Assembly (NCBI RefSeq): GCF_027943255.1
Contig: NC_072893.1
Coordinates: forward strand, 43,794,001 to 43,858,000
Origin: Anastrepha obliqua
Lineage: Eukaryota > Arthropoda > Insecta > Diptera > Tephritidae
DNA length: 64,000 bases
Reading direction: 5' to 3'
Shown here: positions 1 through 10,788 of the stretch, in pieces
Layout: each line of letters begins with the position of its first letter
How positions within the stretch are numbered: position 1 is the first letter of the stretch
Notes under the pieces: model-generated
The model's input: only the letters and a program-made list of their open reading frames with translations
What the model was told of the DNA's origin: nothing
Databases searched by the model: none
Made by a program: the position numbers and the translations under genes

Positions 1-1465
1 AAAAATGCCTCTTCACGTTTTGGGGTGTTCACGCTTTTTTGCGTTTACGTTATCGAGCGTGCGCTATATTCTCATGGTGGTATAGAAATTAAAAAAAAAT
101 AGAATTTACGTTTTTTTCGATATTGCGAAAGTATAGAATCTTAAAAATGTGCTGTGAAATTTTTATGCAGAATCTCCCAATATTATAGCTTCTACAGCTC
201 ATTAACTAGGTAGAGAGCGGCCCGCGCACTCCTGTACCTCAAATTTTAAACTAATTTTTCTCGAAATGGCTTTTGCCGGCCTTTTGATGTCCAAAAAACA
301 AGAAACTATTAAACCGAATCGTTTGAAATTTTTATATGTTGTTCACAACATCAATGGCTATCGCCCGTACCAGAATCATATTATTATTTCAATTATTTCG
401 TATTTTTTTCATTAAGAAACTGAAAAAAACCGATATTTAGAAAACCGCGTCATTTTGCCAAATTCTTTTTTTATTCTAGTAGCGAGACATACTATAGCTA
501 CAGTTATACTGATAAGTAAGTGTTTTAGTTTTTGTGTTTCAGATAAATAGAAGCGCCAAAATGGACAAAACCGTTCAAGTCCAATTTTTCGGGAGCGTCA
601 ACTTCAGCGCCATTTTTTTAATTATTAAGATTAAAACAATTTTTTTTTTTTTTTTCATTTTTGTATTAAAAAGCGTAAAAAATTGTAATATCCATTTACT
701 TTAAAAAAGTTCCTGAAAATACCCTATTCCAATTCTAGACTCCTTGACACTGAATAAATCTCGAAATTAGAAAATTTTTTTCCAATTTTTTTCGAAACTT
801 TTCTTCGAGTTTTAATAAATTTTTTGTCAACTTGTTTTTTGTTTACTTCTGATTATACTCAAACGAATTTTCAGAAAAATTTACAACTAAATTTTTATCA
901 ACATTTTTCTTTTACTTTTTCCCAATTTTTTCCAGTTTACTTCTGATTATACTCAAAGGAATTTTCAAAAAAATTTACATCAAATTTTGTTTCGAATTTT
1001 TTTTTTTTTTATTTGCAAAAGAAGTTAAATAAAAAGACTAAAAAATTTCAATATCGTTTTTGATATTTTTTACTGCAAAAAATCCTGAAAATACCGTAAA
1101 TCTTCGAACTCTAGACCACCGGGACTCCTTAACACTGAATAAATATCAGAACATTTCTTTCCAATTTGTTTCGAAACTTTTGTTCGAATTTTTTTTTTAA
1201 TTTTTTGGAAATTTTTTTTCAACTTTTTTTTATTTCTTTTTTTTCTTTTTATTAACTTTTATTTTTTTGTAAATTTGTTTCAATTAGTTTTTTTATTTCA
1301 TTTTAATTTTTTTGCAAATTTGTTTTCGAATTTTTATATGTAAAGGAAGTTAAATAAATAGCCTAAAAATTTTAATATCGTTTTTAATTTTTTTTATTGC
1401 AAAAAAAAAATCCTGAAAACATCTTAAATTTTCGAACTCTAGACCACCGGGACCCCTTCACTTAC
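1..1465. repeat. A+T-rich interspersed repeat with tandem right ends
   Basis: Positions of about 130-700 match 36,740-37,390 in the same orientation, including the shared strings CATCGCCCGTAC-like, TTTTTCGGGAG and TCAACTTCAGCGCCATTT. The right-end motif CTAGACCACCGGGACTCCTT occurs near 1112 and 1439, with a shorter version near 738, so the end has been tandemly copied at roughly 330-390 bp spacing. The motif ends in TTAA at about 1131, as in the TTAA-bounded copy at 36.7-37.4 kb. No protein is encoded. The left end lies outside the window. I read it as a non-autonomous DNA element; the family name is unknown to me. Confidence 0.6.
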
Positions 1466-1866
1466 ATAAAACAGATAAACCTCTAGAGCAGCTCTCTAGC
1501 CCTCTATACTAACTAATAATATTTTAAAGAAATAAAGAAATAAAAATATATATTTGTGCTATAGATTTCAAGCGCACAGAGATCAGAGGTGACTTTAGTG
1601 TATTCACATTTAGTTAGATTTGAAAAAATCTGTAATTTAGCTTTCAAATTACCAGTCGAGATTTTCAAAAAGTACTACTCAAAATTATTTATTATGTTGA
1701 GGAATAAGTTCATAGCGGTTTTATATTCTTTTTTATTTTACAAAGATTTGTTTGATGCTGGGCAAAGGGTAAGTATTCATTCGATAGAACTCTTTCACCT
1801 CTACAAAATATGTTTATGGTATTTTTGAGTTATTTAATTTTTTATTACTTTGAACACCTGCTCTTC
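1466..1866. other. No recognised feature
   Basis: A+T-rich sequence with short open frames only. I see no repeat, RNA or protein signature. Confidence 0.5.
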
Positions 1867-2335
1867 CTTGCTTTTCATCGGGGTCAAAAAGCTGTCGAAG
1901 CAGCCCAGTACATTAGCGACGTGCCTGAAGAAGGTGCCACAGGGGAGTCTACAGTACGGAAATGGTTTGCAATGTTCAAAAATTGCGACTTTGATACCGA
2001 TGACAGTCGATGAAGAACGTCTCAAATCACTTTTTAGGGAAAGGGTTGCCAAACCCCTCGTGAATTGGCGGAAAAAATTAACTGCAATCATAAAACGTTT
2101 CTCAATCACCTTCATTCAGTGGCATTTACCGAAAAATTGGAAACCTGCGTGCCCCACGAGCTCAACGAAAAAAAACAAAGAAAGTCTCTTTCAAATTGCT
2201 TTTCAGCAACTCGCCCGCCATGGAGCAACATGAGGTCAAAAGCAACGCTTTTTGTACCGAATCGTCAAGGGAGATGAGAAATGGTGCATATACACCAATG
2301 TGAAGCAAAGAAAAAGAGTGGGATTTAAGATTTAA
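1867..2335 (+). pseudogene. Mariner transposase relic (N-terminal and central part)
   Basis: The reading starts in the helix-turn-helix region with residues like FHRGQKAVEAAQYI, then STVRKWFAMFKNCDFDTDD, the mariner DNA-binding linker. It continues in another frame with LNCNHKTFLNHLHS and VPHELNEKKQ, and in a third with RIVKGDEKW, which holds the first catalytic aspartate. Mariner transposases are about 345 residues; here only about 150 are covered, in at least three frames and with internal loss. The C-terminal catalytic half is missing. Relics at 46.8, 48.1 and 56.9 kb appear to be other pieces of the same subfamily (shared NxKQRKE and WDWEGMV-type segments). No terminal inverted repeats could be located. 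It is not functional. Confidence 0.85.
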
Positions 2336-4310
2336 TTTTTCATCCGAATACGGAATGACTTTTCATTCACGCGACAAATTTCTAAAAAATAAATATTCCA
2401 TGACTTGTATCCAATTTTGTATATGATTTTTGGCTGCTTAAATACTACAAAGTTAATTTATACCGTAAAAGTTGGTATGCAAAAATTTTCCTACCATCTT
2501 ACAGATGTCCTTTACGATATTAAAAAGTGAAAGGTGCACATTCTCAAGCCATTTTATACACTCCCATAGACTCACACTTAGGCCAAAGACTAAAACAATT
2601 TCTCTGCTGTCAATTTCTATCGTCCCTTTGTAATATAGCTGACATTAAAATGACCCCGAGAATCGTTTAAATTTTCCAACTGAATAGCTGAAGCAACAAC
2701 TATAGCAGCAATGAAAACAATACCACCAACAATAACAATAACAGCAACAACAACAACAAGTTATGTTGCAGTTATTTTATCAGCATTGACCATCAAGCCA
2801 AAAGTAATCACCTTTGCTGCAGTCAGCAGTCAGCAGTTAGCCGTGTTGACGGTGTTGACGGTGTTGGGCCCGCAAGCAATGCAACACAATTATAACAATT
2901 AAATGCAACCTCAAGGTGCTCACAAATGTACATACAAATAGACATACGAGTACATAGTATTTCATGCTTTAATCTACCCGCATTCGTTTAGACGGACGAT
3001 TGCACAGTCATTTGGTCGACTGCAACCTGCTCAAGTGGAACGATTTAATAATTTTCGAAAGGAGTTTAATATAATAAAGCAAAGTAATTGCTTCACACTA
3101 TTAACGCCTACTCGACACGTCGATGTTTATGTTAAAGCTAACGTCAACTATGACGCAAAATGGCACAGTGCGCTGGTTTATGAAAAGTGTGTCGAAATAA
3201 AAAAAAAATTAATTCGCAAATTTTGATTCGCTTTATATCTACTCACTCTATAAAAAATATAATTTATCCGTTCTCTGTTAGAGCTCTCTGAAATAAAATA
3301 ATTACAATTTTAATAGCAAAAAAAAAACTTTGCTTGGAATCACATTTACGTGGTTCGCACTTCTATTCATTGTTTGAGAAGTTATATTTTTTTTATTCTT
3401 TGCCTTCATTCATTTCCTGCTTTTCGTATGGAAAAAACACAATTGGACTTTCACAGGAGAGACAAAATATAATGTGGAAGAAGCGATGGGCCACTGGCAT
3501 GTTTTTTTTAATCCACATGTAATGCTGCAGTGGCGATTAACTTCAGCACTTGCTAAATCCTAATTACGTAAAGACAGTCACTACCGAGCGTAGTCACAAA
3601 CGTGAAACTAGCATGCTTAAACCTGGTAGCTCTAAAACTCGTTAGTACTCCTGGCAAACTTTTATTCCACAGAGTTCAATCAATCAATAGTTTTCTCAAC
3701 GCAAAAATTGATAATTTGTTCGATATCTGCTGGATCTTGCAACATGACATTGTGCCACCAATTTCTCGTTCATTGTTCAAAAGTTTTTGTAAGACAAATC
3801 AATACATTCAAACGTTTCCATATTCACCCAAAGACTCGACCACTGCAAATTTTTCTTCTTCTCCAAGAGGAAGTTACTCAACAAGGGAACTTGCCATGGC
3901 GGTATAAAAGCGTCCAAGAATGTTCCAAGTGCAGTTAACGAGTTAATATAGCTTCGGAAAATTTCCGAGAATCCTCTCAATCGTTGTGAAAATATGGAGT
4001 TGCAACATTGCAAGAAATAATTTTTTCTTGCAACTAAATTTGGTGGTATTTTATTCATAAATAAATGGAACTTACTTGACGCATCTCTTATAACTTTTCT
4101 TATCGGGCAAGCCAACTTAGATCAAACGATTTATATGCATGACAGTTTTTTTCTTCTAGTGTGGAATATTAAAACCCAGTTATTTTACGTACTCCAAATA
4201 AGAGAAGTTTATGAATTTCGTTACTCTTCGGAGTGGAATATTTCAAAGCCCGGTGCTCTTAGATTACACTTCCGTTGGATTTAAAGCAGAAAGCGCACTT
4301 TGATGTATAA
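2336..4310. other. Unassigned intergenic sequence with short CAA and ACGGTGTTG repeats
   Basis: Around 2700-2765 there is a CAA/ACA-rich stretch, and at 2845-2872 a 9-base unit (GTTGACGGT) repeats about three times. The open frames near 3.6-4.1 kb match no family I recognise. No RNA gene or transposon end is visible. Confidence 0.4.
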
Positions 4311-5640
4311 ACAATTAGTGTATAGTCGATTATTTTAATCGATGTATAATTTTTATTATCAATTTACTTTTTTCATTATCGATTTATTACATATGTTATC
4401 GATTAATTTATTTTAATTATCGATTAATTATTTTATTTATCGATTAATTATTTTTATTATCGATATATTACTTTTGTTATCGCTATATAATTTTCTTAGG
4501 CATACTTCAATGCTTAAAAAATTAGTATCAATGGATTACGTATTTTTGTCGATTTATTTTTATTATCATTACACTTTTCTCATTGTCGATTTACATATCG
4601 ATGGTTTTCGAGAAAAGTGACATAATTCAAAAATACAAAATACTGAGGTGGGTCAGTTTTCTAGATAATTGACGCGCCAATTCGGCAAAACGACACTAAC
4701 GCCATCTCTCAGAATTACTTCTAGATTCGCTTATGACGCTTTTCCAGATAAAAATATATAAACTCTGTAGTTGATTTTTGCACTCCGAATTTGAGTTAAT
4801 TTTGAGTTGCGTCGCTTTTCTCGAAAACCATCGATATAATAATTATTATTGATTTATCATGTTATTTTATTATTATTATTTTCATTAAAGATTAACTACA
4901 TACACAATTTTTTATCGATATATTATTTTTGCTATCGATGTATTAGTTTTGTTATCGATATATTATGTTTATTTTATACGCACTTTCACGCATAATGGTC
5001 TAGATTTAAATCGATTATCAATTTGCTTTTTTCATGATCGATTTATTGTGCGATCGATTTAACATTTTTATTTTCGATTTGTTATTTTTCAATCAACTCT
5101 TCTTGTTATCGATAAACTATTTTTGTTATCGATATACTGCTTATACTTTGTTTAAAGAGAACTTGGAGCCATAAAAGGTTAGTTTTAAATCGATTATCTA
5201 TTTTAATCGATTTGTTAATGTTTTATCAATTAGCTTTTCTCACTATCAATTTACTGTATTTGTTATTGCTATAACATTTTTATTTTCGATTCATTATTTT
5301 TCAATCGATTTCTCTTGATATCGATGCATTATTTTTGTTAATTTGATTCGGTTTCGATTTATTATTTACATTTCATTAATTATTTTTGTTGTTGATCTAT
5401 TTTTTACCCATATATCTTCGTTGTTATCTTTATATTATTTTTGTTATCGGTATATGTTTTCTGGACTTCATATTTTAATTATCGATTAATCATTTGTGTT
5501 ATTTTTGTTATCCATATATTATTTTTGTTTAAAGCGAACTTTGAATCATAAAAAGCGAGTTTTAAATCGATTATACGAGTATATTATAATCGATGTATTA
5601 TTTTTATTATCAATTTACTGTTTTTACTATTAATTTGTAT
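4311..5640. repeat. ATCGAT-rich degenerate minisatellite
   Basis: About 1.3 kb built from loosely repeated units of roughly 25-35 bases containing ATCGAT or TATCGATA, separated by T-rich spacers such as TTATTTTTGTTATCGATATA. The units are diverged and vary in length. A foldback element (4597-4835) interrupts it. TATCGATA is the DRE motif bound by DREF, and CGATA is the BEAF-32 core in Drosophila; whether the array binds either is inference. Confidence 0.7.
4597..4835. mobile_element. Foldback/MITE-like element within the ATCGAT array
   Basis: The left arm (4603-4621, GGTTTTCGAGAAAAGTGAC) and right arm (4811-4829) are inverted copies with one mismatch, each flanked outward by ATCGAT (4597-4602 and 4830-4835). 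The interior of about 190 bases is unlike the array and has no coding capacity. The flanking ATCGAT may be a 6-base target duplication. Because the motif is palindromic and abundant in the array, it could also be pre-existing sequence. Confidence 0.6.
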
Positions 5641-6087
5641 TGGTCATCCAGCATCAGAGCGCTTTGGCCACATTAGGAATCACTTTAGTTTCTTTTACAA
5701 TTCTTTCCAGTATATCACTGTCCGAAATAATTTAAAAAAGTTCAAGGGTTTCATCGCTTGGAACCTAAGGTAACGATATCGCAATCGTTAGCGTGCACCA
5801 GTAAATTGTATTAAGATTTAATTAATTTGAAAATCGTAAATATAATCAGGTTGAAGGAGAAGTAAAAAAATGTATTGCAACTTTGTTTTTAGTGAGTTTC
5901 ATGATCGCCCATTATGAATCTGGCACCAGATTTTCAAAATGCGGCTGGTCTAATATGCCAACTAAATATGTAAATGTCAAATTTTAAATAACCTCACCAT
6001 TTCGTTCAAAAATTGGCAACAAATACATAACACAGTGCAATGAAATGGCAAAAAATATGTAGTCCCTGGTGTTTCCTGGCATCTTTT
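5641..6087. other. No recognised feature
   Basis: Unique-looking A+T-rich sequence between the ATCGAT array and the retrotransposon 3' end. No open frame or repeat was identified. Confidence 0.4.
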
Positions 6088-7700
6088 TTATTTATTTATT
6101 ATTAATCAACAAACAGAATGCTTACGGACTATAAAATAGATAGATAAAAACAAAGACCTCAGGATAAGAGCCTTATAAGTAACTTGTTAAAAGTAAACTT
6201 AGAGTAAGAAAAACCAAAGTTTAAAAAAGAAGAATAAGCATTATATTGGGCCAGCGTTCTTCTAAAAGGAACATTCATTCCACAAAAAGATTTAGCAATG
6301 CCCACAAAAAGCAATTCACTAAAACGGAAAATGCGTGAGGGAACATTAAAATAAATAAGAAACAAATATCAAGGACAAAATACATCGACAACAGAACACG
6401 ACTAGACTCTGGACCCTATGAGATAGGACGGAATGGTTTCAACGAATTTGATCCAACGCAAAGCAAAGCGCGCAAAAGCTCTCTGAACAGACTCTAATCT
6501 ATTAATATACAAGTATGTGATATAGACTGCACGAAATGGGCTCCAAACGAATATCACCAGACCGATGTAAGGACAAGTACCAAAGTTTGAGAATATTGGG
6601 ATCAGAAAACGAACTATTCGTCGAATAAAGGCTAACATTGCGAACGATTCATATACGCCGGTCCTCCACGTATAACAAAAGATTACACTTAGAAAAACAG
6701 GAGGAAATATTGTTAATGAAGAGGGCAAATAGTAATGGGCCTAGGGCACTTCCTTGTAGGACACCATACGAAGCAACAAAAGAATAAGACGATACATGAT
6801 CGAGCCGAACGACACAATGTCTATTATTAAGGGGTTAGGAGTAGTCAGAAGTTTCCAAAAAATTAGATTTTTTTGTTTTGCATTTTCTTAAAGTATAATT
6901 TCTTAGAGTTATTCTGTGAGAATTTGAAGTGAATCAGATAAATACTTTTCGAGTTATTCAAGAATTTACGAAGGGGGCTAGGGCGCTCTGGAGCGTTCGA
7001 GAGCAAGTAGCAAATCGCAAAAATTAATAGCAAAACTTTAAATGCGTTTTTCTCAAAACTATGTTTTTTGAACTGGTGATCACTGTAACTTAAAAACCGC
7101 TTGGTCGATTTTAATAAAATGTGTACTGCTTTTGAAAATCATAAAAAACTCGTGCCTGATCGAAAGATTTTTTTCAAAAATTTCGATTTTTTTTAAACAA
7201 TTAATTGTCGGTTTTTTTTCTCGAAAATCTGAAAAATATTTCCTGTGGCCGCCATATTGTTAATTTAAAAAAAAAAGCTACGATCAGGTACAAGATTATC
7301 TAATAATAAAACTAATTTTCCTTGTCCGATTGATATTAGATGAATCTCCAAGTGCTTGTGATGATCACCGCAAGGGACTTCTGGAGAAACGGACTCCACA
7401 CAAACAAAGATAACTTTTTCAATTATTAATTTTTGTTTTAAATTTTGCTAAAGTCAAGTCAAAACATGATGTATTAAAGCTATGTTTTTAGTTTTGTAAA
7501 GTAAAGCAACTGACTAGCAAAAAAAAATTATTGAGAATCATCATTTTTTCGGGCCTCTGACTACTCCTGACCCCTTAAAATAGGAAATGAACCACTTAAA
7601 AAATTGAGAGTTAAAGTCAAATCGCTCAAGTTTAGCTATTACTATTGGATGAGGTACTCTATCAAAAGCGTTAAAGAAATCTGTATAAATTGAATGCACC
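6088..7700 (-). pseudogene. Jockey-like non-LTR reverse transcriptase relic, split by a TTAA element
   Basis: On the minus strand the frame opens near 7692 with YTDFFNAFDRVPHP, the reverse transcriptase motif A region (catalytic D of FxDxxxAFD). It is interrupted at 7575 by a 734 bp TTAA element and resumes at 6836 with GVLQGSALGPLLF (motif B region). The polymerase box reads YVED near 6665 instead of YADD. Thumb sequence (INRLESVQRAFARFALR) and a C-terminal segment (FNVPSRIFRFSELL, about 6340) follow. A 3' tail of AAAT-type repeats ends near 6088. Endonuclease and gag regions are missing, so the copy is 5'-truncated, as is usual for these elements. Several frameshifts are present. Clade assignment to Jockey/CR1-like is from motif style. 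Confidence 0.85.
6841..7574. mobile_element. TTAA-flanked non-autonomous element (734 bp)
   Basis: TTAA (6837-6840 and 7575-7578) flanks terminal inverted repeats that begin GGGGTTAGGAGTAGTCAGA and GGGGTCAGGAGTAGTCAGA, with one mismatch over 19 bases. There is no coding capacity. TTAA target duplication with G-rich ends is typical of piggyBac-type elements, so this is probably a MITE of that group. The retrotransposon reading frame lies on both sides, which confirms insertion. Confidence 0.85.
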
Positions 7701-9234
7701 TGGAAATCCATTTAAAATGTACCAATTCACCAAAATTTCTACAAAACGCATAAAAATTTAACGAATTTCCAAAAAATATTAACTCAAATTGTCTAATTTT
7801 TTATTCACAATTTTTAGAAAAGTTCTGGGTACGCAGTTTTATAGCCCATTTATAGCCCAATTAGTGCAAGTTTCAAGTTCATAAAGATTCTTGTTGATTT
7901 TTTTTCGCCACATAAAATGCGCTATAACCTCACAAAAACACGCAAAAATAATTAAATAAATAGAAAATAGTTAACTTTTGCTAATTCGACACGCTCCTAT
8001 TATTTTGAACACAGGTGTAACCCACTGTGCCGTAGGCCATTCAAGAAATATAGCAGCGAAACATTTCCACGAAAAGCAATTACTTGTTAACAAATCAGGC
8101 GGATAGAGTAAGCCGCTGTTGCAGGTGATAGCGAGTAAAAGAGAAGGCATGCAGTGCTTTCGTTTCCACTAAATCTTTAAATTTTCGTTTCTTAACTATA
8201 AGGCAATAAATTTTTAGCGAAAAAGGCATCAAAGCTGCTTTATTAAACAGTAGACTTCGACTGCTGAAGACAAATTTTAATAAACTTGCTTTAGTTGCTT
8301 ATGAAAAGCGTGCCTGAATGCGTGTATGTATGTATGTATGTAAGTGTGTGCATATCTATACACGCCCGTTATTCGCATTTAATGAGCAATATATAGTGTA
8401 ATAAAATTTAATTGAGACACACCCATTGCTGGCAAATGGCAGGCATATAAATGCACATACAAACATACATAAAAACCACACACACACACTCTCATATGGA
8501 CTCGCGCATATAATAATAAACTAGATAAACTCGTAAAATTAGCATAACCAACTGATTTATGCTGACACAAAGGATACGAAGACGCACTATTAACGCGGGT
8601 ATTGTCACCCAACACTAGCACAAACGCAATCGGATGTCGAAGAATAAAGCTCTCAGAAGTTACGAGTACAATGGGATTTCATTCAATGTGTAGTTGGTGT
8701 GTTTGAAATAAAATTACCATCAACATAAGTCCAACGAAATGATTATCAAGAATTTATTGCACTGCACGGAATGGAGGCAGGTCTGAGTGAAGTCGCATTC
8801 GAATGCCTCTTATTTTAAAGCTGGTAAATGATTCACACCAGTTCTAGTATAACAAAAATAATAACGATTTTAATAAACCTTGCGCTATGTAAAAATAAAA
8901 ACAAAAAACATATTCAGTTTTATGTATTTCGTGCGCTCACGAGTGCGACTGATTATGAGCTGAGAAAATTGCTGAGTGCGTAAGTGCGTCTAACTAATAA
9001 AAATGAGGAGTAAACGGAGGGGAAAGCAAGTGGAGCAATAGCAACAGCAGATATATTGCAAATTCCTCATAATTGAGTGTACGGGTAAGCATAGATTTTA
9101 CTTCTGGAGAAATCGTTTCTTCATTCAGAGGTTGTCTTGAAGGGTATTGAAAGATAAAAAATGTATACTCATACTTCAATACTGGCATCGAAGGTAATTA
9201 TGTATTATTTTTTGATTTGTAATATATAAAATCA
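7701..9234. other. Unassigned sequence with a TATG microsatellite
   Basis: At 8322-8345 there is a (TATG/TGTA)n microsatellite, and near 8480 a short CA run. Around 7830-7860 a stretch reads, on the minus strand, like the motif GGGCTAYAAAACTGC also present near 35.4 and 60.6 kb. No gene was found. Confidence 0.4.
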
Positions 9235-9430
9235 CAAGTTTCCAAATATGCACAACTGTTGTGTTTTTTAAGAGCTCGAGAACTAAAATATTAATACAAA
9301 ATATTTATTATTTTATTATTATGATATCTTAGATAATTTCATGGCATTTATTTTTTTTAAGTGATATGCGGCATATATCCGCCGCAGATACGAGCTACAA
9401 AGTTCATTCGATCAGTGCAGTTTTTGACTA
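9235..9430 (-). pseudogene. Tc1/mariner 3' end fragment (DD41D-like family)
   Basis: The minus-strand segment at 9370-9430 reads ADRMN...GGYMPHI, matching the last residues of the element at 17.9 kb (ADRMQ and PEIIFKK region). The downstream non-coding end (9240-9300, with TTTTAAGAGCTCGAGAAC on the plus strand) parallels 18,335-18,360. Only the last 20 or so codons and the terminal region remain. Confidence 0.6.
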
Positions 9431-9434
9431 CTAT

Positions 9435-9901
9435 TTCCAATAAATCTAGCCCCACTTTGTATTCAATATTTCGCTTACGGTGATGGGAATCCCCGCCATT
9501 CAATTTCCAAACTCATTGCGGTATTCACTGGTCACTGGGTGATCGGTACTCATGCGAAGAAACTTGGAATTCCGTACAACCCCTACTGCAAAAGCTGTGG
9601 GAATCCTACAGAGAAAGAGACTGTTAAACATTTTCTCTGCAATGTCTGGCTCTGACTCTGGCAGCTAGGCGCTTGAGATTCCTTAGCGTGTCCTTTGGGG
9701 ATGACTTGAAGAAATTCTCTAGCCTAGATCTCTTTTCTCTCCTCCACTACATCAACAGCACTGGATGGCTGTAAAAGGTTTTCTCTTCCCAATAATTTTT
9801 CTTTGCACAGGTAATAGTCCTCATTATAGTATCGAAACGGCACATAAGGGCTACTTGAAGTGTGCCTTTATCACTCTTGCCATTTTACCTACCTACCTAC
9901 C
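9435..9901 (+). pseudogene. Non-LTR retrotransposon 3' end (RNase H-bearing family)
   Basis: Reading from about 9512 gives a conserved FTGHWVIGTHAKKLGIP stretch followed by a cysteine/histidine cluster (C-K-S-C-G-N...E-T-V-K-H-F-L-C). This is the zinc-binding C-terminus that follows RNase H in I/Loa-type elements. A frameshift follows; then a tail with the motif CTCCACTACATCAACAGC leads into a non-coding end that closes with four ACCT units (9885-9901). The same terminal segment occurs at 24.1-24.25 kb and, inverted, at 40.6-40.8 kb. The rest of the element is absent, so it is a 5'-truncated copy. Confidence 0.8.
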
Positions 9902-9962
9902 ATTTCGAATTAAATAAAGAAAGTGAATTTTGACTATTCCGAAGCATCGTTCTCGCGTTAAA

Positions 9963-10681
9963 CTAGAATGGAGAATAAAATTTCCAGGTCATGCAACGTT
10001 TTGGGCATTTTCGTTCCGCGAGAGAGAAAAAAGATGCAACGTAGAGGAAAGGAGAGGGACAGAGCTATACCTTATATATATCTTAGATACTCTTTAGGCT
10101 ATTTTTCCTGAGTTTTTCCTTGTGGTTGCTAATTCCTAGTGAGAAATAACACAGCCTACTTTTTGACGCTTGTTTGTTGGTGCAAACTTGTAGGAAACAT
10201 ATATTTGGTGCCTAGTTTTTGGCGTTATATTTCCTTGGTGCTTACTGCTTGGGGCGTTTTTTGGTCCCAAATTCTTTGGCGTTTTTTTGGTGCAAGATGG
10301 GCGCATATTTTTGTTTCCTGGCTAGTGCTTGTGCGCACTATAAAGTGCTATCCATTCCGGCGTCGGATTTATTGATATTGCCTTACGGTAATTTGTGCCG
10401 TTGCTGCGGTCCTGGAATCGTTGCGTTTCTGCGGGTGATAAACGCTCGGAGTAGTACGCGTTGTTGCCACGGTTTGTGTCCGGCGTTTACCTACACCGGT
10501 AGACCCTTCTCCGTGTTTTGTAAATTTTGTCTATTTGTATTCTCTGCAAATGTGAATTTATTTAGATAGAATAGAATTTAGAAAGAATGTATCTTTCTCT
10601 CTCTCTCTCTCTTTCTCTATCGGGTCTCTGCCTCTTTCTTTGCCTGTTCCACTTCTGTTATGTGTACTACGCTACACGCAC
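9963..10681 (+). repeat. Unassigned ~720 bp repeat, copy A
   Basis: This segment is nearly identical in order to the reverse complement of 26,601-27,289. Both start with CTAGAATGG and end with GTACTACGCTACACGCAC. Internally there are several TTTTTGGCG-like units (10,160-10,290), a possible TATA box (CTATAAAG near 10,340), a CT microsatellite (10,594-10,618) and shared low-complexity ends. Open frames in it are not conserved between copies, so it is probably non-coding. It might be a solo long terminal repeat or a non-autonomous element; I see neither TG...CA ends nor a target duplication. Confidence 0.75.
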
Positions 10682-10788
10682 CTTATTATTACAGGAGTTG
10701 AGGGTTTAACCCTTTCACGGCTCTGAGGCATAAACAGATGCGAGCAAAATAATTTGAAATTTTGATGAAAATTTGTGAATTTTTTTAT

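Noticed and set aside
3602..4115. Overlapping open frames on both strands at 3.6-4.1 kb
   Set aside because: No recognisable motif and no start context; both strands are open to similar extents, as expected by chance.
10139..10569. Open frame rich in Trp, Phe and Leu in repeat copy A
   Set aside because: Copy B does not keep the same frame or stops, and the residues reflect TTTTTGGCG repeats. I treat the repeat as non-coding.
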